Source: Mesostigma viride (taxonomy: Eukaryota; Streptophyta; Mesostigmatophyceae; Mesostigmatales; Mesostigmataceae). From it: a DNA stretch of 47,500 nucleotides. Positions 39,807 through 47,500 of this stretch are shown in pieces; the first letter of the stretch is position 1; each line of letters starts with the position of its first letter. Under the pieces are notes generated by a model. The model made no database searches. It was not told the origin of the DNA and was given only the letters and a program-made list of their open reading frames with translations. The stretch lies in the NCBI GenBank assembly GCA_009746045.1, contig RPFO01000104.1, positions 6,537,501 to 6,585,000 on the forward strand, given 5' to 3'. The position numbers and the translations under genes are program-made.

Positions 39807-42033
39807 TATTATTATTATTATCAACATCGCTCCGTTGGGAGTCAATGTAGCGCATATCCCTGAGAAGGGGCATATGGCTTTTAATACATCCTAGGCTACT
39901 TCATGCAAGGGTGGGAATGTAAGCTACCCTTGCTCTAGGTGCACCAGGGCACCTGCACCCTCATGGTCTATCACGCTATGCCCGGGTAAGGGGGGAGCAT
40001 GCCTGTGAGGGAGGAAGATCAGCATGGCTATACAAGAGCTAGGACATGGCTTCTCGACAGAGAGCATCTCTCTAGCTGCATGGCATAGCATGGCTAAATT
40101 CTTAACCCGTGTTTTTTTAATTAGAACGCGATATATCGCGTTGTAAGCTTTTTTTAGAACGCGTATAGCACCTAAGGAAAATTTTTTTCATGGTCATGTA
40201 TATACTTTCCTGAAAGCCCATAAATCAAAGGATTTTTTGAGCTACTCAGACCTACAAAATGCTAATTCATTAGAGAGATACACTGGTTTGAATACAGGGG
40301 GGTCTGACCATGACCGCGATTTCTTGACCCTAGGTCACAAGTCATGTGCTTATTCACAAATGGTTCATGAAAAAAATCTGGCTTCTTGCACGAGCTATGG
40401 GCAACATATGCAGGCTCTGTGAAACAAAACTCAGGCCCATTGGGCCACTGGAGCTATTTTTCATTAGCATCACAATTACAACGCAGTACAACGCAGTGGG
40501 AAAAATGAGAGCCCTTCACAACATGACGCAACGACATGAGCCCCATAAACGGGGCCATAGTGAGCTTGGAGGGTCAAAACGTTGAAAATAGGTGTTGTAT
40601 AAGTTATACAGCATCAAACATGCATCAAACATCATGACTGGATGACCTAATATGACTGAATCAGGCAGCCATAGCCAAAGCATCATCCACTCTCACAACG
40701 TGTTGAGCACATGCCTCGTGGGAACGGAGGTGCTGGGTTTTCATTCCATAACGCGTGCAATACTGAAAGAAAGAGGCACGTGTAATGCAAGGCTTGGATA
40801 GGTTGAGTGATCCATGAGCTTACATGCAGGCAAAGATGACGCTGGAATGCATGCTAGCAAATGGTGGCAAGATGCTAACAACACATGATTATACACCATG
40901 ATTATGGGCACCTAGCTGGTCTTCTTGCACAATCAACGCAGTATAAACCATCAACATCCAATCCTCACGATATATGCACGGCTTGACGACGTATACAGCA
41001 CCTAAATACTGCACAACTGCAACCTGCTATGGCTGACATGCAAGCAACGTCGAGTAGGATGGCGGTCTTAGAGAGGCTGGGCAGAGGTCGGTAGAAATAA
41101 GTGGAAAACTGGCAGAAACTAGGTAGAAACACGATATACTTACGCCTGCAAGCACTATTGAGCCGGTGGCAGAGGCCATTTCCAGGAAAATACAGCATAC
41201 CGTAGCAATAGCCACGGTCACGCCTTACGCTATTTGCAGGCACCATCATGCCCGGCGCTACCCAATAAAAGTCTGCACAATTCTCGGTTTAGCCGAGAGT
41301 CCGGACGTTCGGAATGAATAAACATGTGTTAAGAAGTCGAAACACCATGGAAATACCAAGCATGGTGCCGCAGCAGACCCGAGTCTTGACGTAATAATAT
41401 GTATGCCGGTTTCCAGGGTTTCCGCATGAAAGTTGGGTGAGAAACTGGAAAAAACTACGTTTCCTTTGCCCCAGTACCTCAACAAACTCGTAGAAACCTA
41501 ATTATCAACCTTTGAACGCATCATCATGGTCGTGCCACCCAACAGCCACTGAAATTCGCGCGAAAACTGGCGAGATCTACCTGCCGCCATCGCCGTCGTC
41601 TTCACCTTCGTCCCGCGAAAATGCCTGATTTCAGTGGTACATATTTGTTTGCAGCTGTCACAAAAAAAATACCAAAAATACCAGGATTTTTTCTTGAATT
41701 CTATGAGATGTTTCTGACCTATCTTGAAAGTTTCAGACCAAAAATCGCATGTTTAATAGGTTTGCCACGTGTCAGATTACAACGCGATACATCGCGTTCT
41801 AACCCTACAACGCGATGTATCGCGTTGTAAAAAAACACGGGTTAATGCAACATCCATGGGGGGGTCCCATTATAGGCATGGCTTGGCTAAAAATAGCCAG
41901 GGCGTAGCATGGCTGTACGAGGCTATGGCTGGTTGTGGACCGTGCGTTGGCGGCACGTGACTAGGTGTGTTGGCACAGCTAGGCAAACAGTCTAGGCATG
42001 GCTGCCTTAGCGGCAGTGACGCCAATGGTTACA
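39807..42033 (-). mobile_element. Element E: short non-autonomous retroelement (about 490 bp) with (ATA)n tail
   Basis: A 13-bp duplication ATCTATACACAAT (39794-39806, 42034-42046) flanks it. On the minus strand it ends in a run of ATA/TAA triplets. Variable long TSD plus a simple tail fits a SINE or a truncated LINE in minus orientation. Without the nested piggyBac-like element about 490 bp remain, rich in CATGGCT and AGGCATGG motifs and without ORFs. I do not see clear polymerase III boxes. Confidence 0.7.
40106..41841. mobile_element. piggyBac-like non-autonomous element (1736 bp) with TTAA target
   Basis: The ends are CCCGTGTTTTTTTA and TAAAAAAACACGGG, flanked on both sides by TTAA (40102-40105, 41842-41845). 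A TTAA duplication with CCC-starting TIRs is the piggyBac signature. Subterminal 18-bp palindromes of the form AACGCGATRYATCGCGTT occur once on the left (40125) and twice on the right (41781, 41809). No transposase ORF is visible; the interior holds no gene I can support. Confidence 0.88.
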
Positions 42034-42046
42034 ATCTATACACAAT

Positions 42047-42496
42047 ACTCCCCAATAATGGAGACCTGGGCTTGGGTGTCTACGAGAAGCCCACACTGAA
42101 GTGACCAAGTGGCCGAGAGTGAGGAAATCACAGCGATGCTCGGGTCAAGCTGAGGTGGTGCACTGCATGCCCATTGCACAGGTTGGGTTGCGAAGGGAAG
42201 CAAGCCCCATGGTATTGTCTCGGCGCCTCAGCCCTAGCACAATCTTGCTCAGCAAACCACCACGCCCCTGGCTAGGCTGACTAACGGCAGCCGGATCCTG
42301 GCTAACGGCAGGAGTAAAGCCCGCCCTACTACCCTCGCGCAGGTCAGCAGGGGGCTCGCTCATTACGCCTCGAACATCCTCCGCTAGAGCCCGCACGTCC
42401 CCATCATCATCTACGTCACCATCGTCCTCGCTATGCCCCACAAAGACATCCATAGGGTCAGAGGCAGGCAGAGAACGAGGGGGAGAGGTGAGAACA
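42047..42496 (-). pseudogene. pol: H pol: integrase-protease linker and first protease-like motif
   Basis: The minus strand has an acidic linker (GHSEDDGDVDDDGDVRALAED), then GLLSKIVLGLRRRD, aligned to copia-1 RLSDIVQALQRAKK. VDTQAQVSIIGE follows at about 42083-42045. DTQA is the counterpart of DTNA and DTKA in the younger elements. Frame breaks separate the parts, and insertion E follows directly. Confidence 0.8.
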
Positions 42497-43621
42497 TCAC
42501 CTGCATGGCTCTCGCACGAAGTGCGCCACGTCCGCGTAGTAGTGGAGAAGTCGCTCCCATGCGCTCGTGTGCGGCAGGTAAGGCTTGAGTCTGCTCCAGG
42601 GAATGTGGTGTTGCTTGCCCTGCAAGGACACAACCGCCTTGCGAACATGCACGTCCACAGCCTCCACAGTGGCTGGGCCCTCCCATTGTCCCCTCTTGCC
42701 AAAGGAGCCCTCATCATGAATCCAAACCTGGTCCCCTACGCTATAGGCGGTAACCGGCCTACGCATATCCCTTCGAACCAGATTGGCAAACTTTTGCTGC
42801 AAATGCTGTGCCCATTCCTCCTCTACTTCAGGCAGATAGTGGCCATGCTGCAAGCCCTCTGCAGTGATAACACAATTGCGCGAAGGCACTGAAAGGAGCA
42901 CACGGCGGTTTAGGCATGCAGAAATATGCAAAGCCCACACTAAACGGGAAGCATAAGAACCAAGAGCAGCCTCACCGTTCCGCCGTGCAGCTTGTTTAAA
43001 TTCCTGCACAGCACGTTCCACCAAACCTTGCCCTTCATGGTCTTGACGGCCCACTGTCCGGAGGTACTCAAACCCCGGCTTGCCCTCAAAGCATGCGAAC
43101 TGCCTGTCCATTTGCAATGACTCAATAGGAGAGAAAAACGCAGAGAGAATGTCTATAGCCTCGGCCAAATCCTCCGCTGACTGACCCCGCAGCGGGATGA
43201 CCGCTACATTATGAGCATACCTATCTATGGCTATGAAATAAGGGAGAAACGCCCAGAACAGTACGTCGCCTACAATCTGCCCTTTGCATGCGGAGGGATG
43301 CTTAGCATGGTGGCGGGGAAGCTTTGGCCCAGTAGCCTGACACACAGGACAATGCGCATAGCACTCTCGACATGCTGCCAAAAGCTCTGCCCCACCCAGT
43401 GCATTTGCAAATTTATAAGCATTTGTGCCATGGCCAAATAATGTGTGCAGACGAGAGGCGATTCCGTAAATAGAAACAAGCTTTTCATTACCATCAGTTA
43501 CGGGTACACTGTCCGATAAATCTTGTGCTGCCCCTTGATTCTCATTTGCCAATGGCCGCTCCGCTGGGCTAGACTGCAGAACCCTATCCCTGTCGAATAC
43601 GCCCTGTCCTGGGCCGTCTAG
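42497..43621 (-). CDS. pol: H pol: integrase domain
   Basis: The frame is open from the gag stop region on. A 45-residue lead without any protease motif precedes the zinc region (RLHTLFGH...CYAHCPVC). The catalytic core has VGDVLFW (first Asp), LQMDRQFACF (second Asp) and GLVERAVQEFK (Glu), with 29 residues between the last two acids. A C-terminal barrel with GSFGKRGQWEG and IPWSRLKPY follows. The short lead in H shows clearly that no protease sits before integrase in this lineage. The segment itself has no stop, but the polyprotein is destroyed further on. Confidence 0.88.
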   Translation of the reverse strand, partial: LDGPGQGVFDRDRVLQSSPAERPLANENQGAAQDLSDSVPVTDGNEKLVSIYGIASRLHTLFGHGTNAYKFANALGGAELLAACRECYAHCPVCQATGPKLPRHHAKHPSACKGQIVGDVLFWAFLPYFIAIDRYAHNVAVIPLRGQSAEDLAEAIDILSAFFSPIESLQMDRQFACFEGKPGFEYLRTVGRQDHEGQGLVERAVQEFKQAARRNGEAALGSYASRLVWALHISACLNRRVLLSVPSRNCVITAEGLQHGHYLPEVEEEWAQHLQQKFANLVRRDMRRPVTAYSVGDQVWIHDEGSFGKRGQWEGPATVEAVDVHVRKAVVSLQGKQHHIPWSRLKPYLPHTSAWERLLHYYADVAHFVREPCR

Positions 43622-43627
43622 TTTCCC
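43618..43627 (-). promoter_or_regulatory. -1 ribosomal frameshift site at the end of H gag
   Basis: On the minus strand CAG-GGA-AAC-TAG contains the canonical slippery heptamer G-GGA-AAC at 43627-43621, with the gag stop next to it. After a -1 slip the frame (CTA-GAC-GGC...) is open and runs into integrase. The same layout occurs in copia-2. Confidence 0.75.
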
Positions 43628-44615
43628 TGCTGCGCCTGCTGCGCCTGCTGCGCCTGCTGGGGACGAACCCAGCGCATGCTCCGACGAGGCCTCCTAATGG
43701 GCCCGGCCCTACCCTCGTCGGCAGTGGCATCGTTTTTCTTGTCCGGCTGCCTGATGGACTTGCAAAACCTGGCCTTGTGGCCTGGCTTGTGGCATTTGCC
43801 ACACAAATTGGTCGACAGAGGAAAATTCTTGTTGGCATTGCAGCTGTCACGGTTGTGGCCAGTGCCCTGGCACCTCGGGCACTTCTCGCGTCTGTCGCCC
43901 TCCCCAAAAACAGCACTGCAATGCTTGCGGTTCCCGCGGGCTTAATTGGTGGCAGATCCCCTTCCCGCCAATTCCTGTGCCGCGCGCCACCGAGGGCGAA
44001 GGCCTCCCGGATGGCAGTAAAGCTGGCAGCCCTGCTTTCCAGCTTTTCCTTTGTCAGGACGGGAGCCAAGCCTTGGATACTGCTGTCAGTAATCACACCA
44101 CTGGCGAGGGCCTTGCCCAGGAAAAGCACGACGCTGAAATCATCTGGAAAAGTCAACGTAGTGTCTTCCAGCATCCTCTCGAATGCCAGTGTCGCCTGGA
44201 CCGGGTCGCCCGACACCTCAAAAGTGAGGATCCGCATCATATCTTTGATCGACTTGAGCAGGCCCTCGGGCACCAGGAGTTCCTTCAAACGGCTGTAAAA
44301 GTCCGCCCACTCCATCTTCTTCTCGTGGGCAATCCGGATCAAATCACGGCCGGCCGGCATTCCCGACGAGCCGTGTCCACTGAATCGCAACGTAGCAACG
44401 TGGTCGTTGTCCAGGAAACTCACTGTCTTCGCGTACCAGTACCTCAGGCCGTCGTAGTAGTCCTTCTCCGGGTCCTTGCTGCCGGGTGGCAGCGGCTTGG
44501 GCAGCAAACGCATTGCCAATTCGTGCTGCTTTAATTTGTTCATTTCCTTCTTGTCCTGTCCAGTCAGGACAATGGCGTCAGTCTCAGCGCTTGCTGCAGC
44601 ACGGCTTAGAGCCAT
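43618..44615 (-). pseudogene. gag: H Gag with two CCHC knuckles, one frame break
   Basis: It starts MALSRAAASAETDAI at 44615. The capsid-like part is helical (DYYDGLRYWYAKTVSFLDND, EWADFYSRLKELLVPEGL, DPVQATLAFERMLEDT). Near 43935 the frame must slip by -1 to read CPRCQGTGHNRDSC and CGKCHKPGHKARFC, two zinc knuckles. A Gln/Ala repeat (QQAQQAQQAQQ) and the TAG at 43618 follow. The break reads GCG-GGA-ACC, which is not a canonical slip site, so a one-base deletion is more likely than a second programmed shift. Confidence 0.85.
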
Positions 44616-44643
44616 GGAAAAAAAATGTGTGATTAAGAGTACG

Positions 44644-44948
44644 AGTTGAGAATGACTTTGGAAGAGTTTGGTTGCAATGGCTGCGGCCCCTTGGCCGCTG
44701 TTTATTGCTTTAATTTATACATTTACAGCGTCAACCTTCTAGAGATGCCTAGAAACCTTGTCCTGCACTGTCGTTACAAGTATGGCAATGCAGTATGCGT
44801 TGTGCACATGGAACCTTCTAGACACCAGACGCCAAACTTAAGTCTGCCATGGTTATATCTTAACAACCCGTGGCAAGACTGCAACCATTTTGGCAACCAT
44901 TTTGGCCAACGACATGAGTCGCGCCGGATTCATTGTCCGCATCACTAG
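44644..44948 (-). repeat. 5' LTR of element H (partial, interrupted by F)
   Basis: On the minus strand it ends CATTCTCAACT at 44644, 28 bp before the gag ATG. This fits the AGTT...AACT ends of the other two elements. The match to window bases 1-18 stops at 44948, where foreign sequence begins. The remaining roughly 144 bp of LTR should lie beyond the window. Confidence 0.6.
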
Positions 44949-45310
44949 GAAGTCGGAAAAAATTCGTCCTGATATTTCTTGATATCGTCCTGAGTTTTTT
45001 TTGAGAAATCCTGAGAAATCCTGAGAAATCCTGAGATATCTTGAGATTGTCTTGAGATCGTCTTGAGATTTCCTGAGATTTTTCCTGAGATTGCCCTGAT
45101 TTTTCCTGATTTTTTTCGTCTTCACAAAATCTGGTAAGTGCACACCTCGGGTCCTGAGATTTCTGGTGAAAAACTCAGGTCTTGAGATTTTGACTTTGTA
45201 GTGAAAATCTCAGGACAAAATCTCAGGACAATCTCAGGACAAAAAAACGAGTAGAATCTCAAGAAAATCTCAGGACAAAAAAACGAGTAGAATCTCAAGA
45301 AAATCAAGAA
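44949..45310. repeat. Degenerate CTGAGATTT array with strand switch (start of insertion F)
   Basis: From 44970 to 45110 the plus strand repeats TCCTGAGATTT/CCTGAGAAAT units. From about 45160 to 45305 it carries the complement type, AAAATCTCAGGAC, including two copies of an ACAAAAAAACGAGTAGAATC block. The two halves could pair. This looks like the terminal or subterminal region of a repeat element inserted in the H LTR. Confidence 0.6.
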
Positions 45311-45890
45311 CATGCACAGGCGAATTCTCCAGCCATTCTGGGACAAAAAAATGGTGTTATCAGGGACCAACAGAAATACGACAATGCAAGATGATTACAA
45401 CAGGGGCATGACTCACAATCAGTGCATTTATTACATTGATAAATATTATTTAAAAAATCTTTTATTCATAGGCAAAAAATAAATCACAACAAAAAGAGGA
45501 TTGTTTCTTCATCGTTTGGCAGATCTTGTAGATCATTTGGTTCTTCATATACTCTGCCAAACTGTGCTTCGTTGCACATTTACCTGCACGCATAAACCAG
45601 GAAGGGGGAAAAAAGGCATTAAACAGGACCATGATTAGAAACGCTGGGCTGCAGCATGTGCACATGTACACCTAACCAGACCAAAGGCATAGCAAACAAC
45701 ATCATGCTCGGCATAAAAAAAGATACTTCTGACTGGTACAAAACATTGAAAGGGTGACCCAAGTGAAAGCCTAGCACCGCCATTATTGAGATGTGCAAGA
45801 CCAAGAAACCACGACATTGCATATGACCGATGCATTGAAAAAGGGAAAACACGTTTATTAACTGTGAAGCTCCAGGGTAACTAGACTAAA
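45311..45890. other. Non-coding stretch of F
   Basis: AT-rich, with only short frames. No gene or known repeat recognised. Confidence 0.45.
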
Positions 45891-46490
45891 TTTCTTCAGG
45901 GCAAGGGACTAATTGAATTCAGCAAGCAAGCGTACATGCGCGCAAGGACGAGAGTGGCTAAATAAGGAAGCAAGGGCGTAACAAAGGAAGCAAGGGACTG
46001 ATTAGATTCAGCAAGCAAGCAATTGCAAGCATGCAAGGAAGAGGGGCTAACAAAGGAAGCAAGGGCCTAACAAAGGAATCAGGGGACTGATTCCATTCAG
46101 CAAGTGGTCAAGCATGCAGGGAAGGAACGGCCTAACCAAGTAGGCAAGGTCATATCAAAGGAAGCAAGGCATTAATTAAATTCAGCAAGCATGCGAGGAA
46201 GAGTGGCTTACAAAGGAAGCATGGGACTAAGAAAGGAAGCAAGGGACTAATTACATTCAGGAAGCACGCATGCAAGGAAGCAAGGGAATAAAGCAAGGAA
46301 CTAATCAAATTCAGCAAGCGGCTAAACAACCAAGCAAGGGCCTAATCAAGGAAGAAAGCAACCACGCAAAGAAGCAAGCAAGCACGCAAAGACGGAAACA
46401 AGCATGCAAGGAAGCAAGGGGTTTATCGAACTCAGCAAGCAAGCATGCAAGGAAGCAAGGAGCAAGTGAGGGACCAAGGGACTAATCAAC
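45890..46490. repeat. Degenerate minisatellite (GGAAGCAAGGGACTAATT-type)
   Basis: Units combine GGAAGCAAGG, (A)CTAATT/CTGATT, ATTCAGCAAGC and AAGCATGCAAGG, in changing order and with variable spacing, at least eight times. ORFs here reflect the repeat. Confidence 0.75.
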
Positions 46491-47500
46491 TTTATGACAC
46501 TTACCACGCAGAAGGGACAACCTCATGACCGCGGAGAAGATAACATTCCGTCCCTCCTGTTGCGATTGCAAAGGGGAGAAAGAATAGTAGTGATGTAAGG
46601 AATGAATTCCAGTGCAAAATTAGGAAAATACCTTCAATAACAAAGCTAGTAAGTAGGCAAGGTAATTAAAAAGTAGGTAGCAAACTGATGACAACATGCA
46701 CATACTCACGCATGGACCAACCAAGTTAGTATCTAATCTACTATGTGGCTTATGAGGAAGCACCATGAAACATTTGACCTTACTGGCTTCATCAGAACAC
46801 GTCTAGATGCTTTTCCTTTGCAAAGATAGTCGCAATTGACGCTTGGGGCTTGCATGGGATTCAGGTCTGCATGGACGTGCTTTGACAACAAACGGGCATG
46901 TACGCACAAAAATGCCCAAGGACGGTACTTCATGATGGTCATCTTCATGAAATTGACCACGCATGTAAGAGGACAAGAAATCAAGTATTCAGAGTTCATG
47001 CTATACTAAGAAACCAGCTTTTGCTCAGAATGCCGCTTTTGCGGTCTATGGGCCTTCCAATGCAAACTGCCAAGCAATTCTCATAAGTATCCTTGCTCAG
47101 CTACGCAGTTGCTCATTTTCCCGGCTCCATTCCTCTTCGATCACAGCCTGTCCATGACGGCCTTGTAGGTTTTGGATAGCTCCAGAATCTCGCTCTGTTT
47201 ATTCTCCGTTACTTATGTCACTCACATGTCGTCGCTACTAGAACCGCTTCTAGTGCGGTTCTCGCTGCCACCCCTGCTGCCACACCTGCAGCGCTTGTTA
47301 TTCGGTGGTTGCATTCATTGGTTACGTATGGAAATCGGTTGCCCCATCGCTCGAGCTAGCGTGTATGTGCCCTCACTGCCCGCTAGCCCCAGCACTGACT
47401 TGACTGCGAACAACGGCTAGGGCTACGTCAGACGCGTTTTTTTGAATTTGCGCAAAAAAAAAGATTGCGACTAGGTCACATCCGTAGCCAGCGGCAGGCG
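46491..47500. other. Right end of window, no supported gene
   Basis: No long frame. On the minus strand 47145-47205 reads ENKQSEILELSKTYKAVMDRL, a short helical, protein-like end before a stop. It could be the last exon of a gene or transposase extending to the right, but it is too short to call. Confidence 0.3.

Noticed and set aside
45462-45852. Short minus-strand ORFs in F
   Set aside because: They are Cys/Met-rich without a family pattern and sit in AT-rich sequence; nothing supports coding.
1-47500. tRNA, rRNA or conventional host genes
   Set aside because: I found no cloverleaf, rRNA motif or multi-exon gene pattern; every strong coding signal belongs to a mobile element.

Overview
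This window is a eukaryotic, repeat-saturated stretch. I find no operons, ribosome-binding sites, tRNA or rRNA genes and no ordinary host gene. Almost every base can be assigned to a mobile element, and most elements sit inside one another. The mix (copia-like LTR elements, a Penelope-like element with an N-terminal GIY-YIG nuclease, a LINE tail, hAT, CACTA, piggyBac-like and TA-target elements) suggests the TE-rich genome of an alga or other protist. I cannot name the species.

The backbone is one old minus-strand copia-like element, here called H. It runs from a 5' LTR at 44644 to a 3' LTR that leaves the window at base 1. Its gag lies at 43618-44615 and its pol is scattered down to base 387. 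Seven insertions cut pol: D (445-3266), A (3701-32516), B (33088-34793), two 1.77-kb solo-LTR-like repeats S1 and S2 (34996-36768, 37024-38795), a CACTA MITE (38952-39430) and E (39807-42033). An eighth, F, cuts the 5' LTR at 44949 and runs off the window. At D, B, S1 and the CACTA element, removing the insert plus one target-site copy gives back a continuous reading frame that matches the two younger elements. At A and S2 the domain order is restored but the frame is off; at E stops remain.

The inserts are themselves nested. D holds a 5'-truncated LINE (910-2927, 15-bp TSD), which holds a hAT element (1411-2727, 8-bp TSD). E holds a piggyBac-like element (40106-41841, TTAA). A is a 1.7-kb non-autonomous element like B that has grown to 28.8 kb by taking in copia-1 (4557-12582), copia-2 (12930-19384) and a Penelope-like element (19567-32165). 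The Penelope-like element is split inside its GIY-YIG domain by an 8.2-kb terminal-inverted-repeat element, C (20721-28904). C carries hexanucleotide arrays, a nearly 300-bp-arm hairpin, a transposase-like ORF, two unknown ORFs and 172-bp tandem repeats.

The three copia-like elements share unusual features. The retropepsin-like domain lies after integrase (INT-PR-RT-RNase H), with DT(N/K/Q)A in place of D(S/T)GA. The RT active site reads HGDD or HADD instead of YVDD. The integrase spacing is D-x29-E. The LTRs end in AGTT...AACT rather than TG...CA. Two of the three have a gag end of the form CAG-RRA-AAC-TAG, with pol in the -1 frame. This lineage and the GIY-YIG/RT Penelope-like element are the most promising candidates for something little described.
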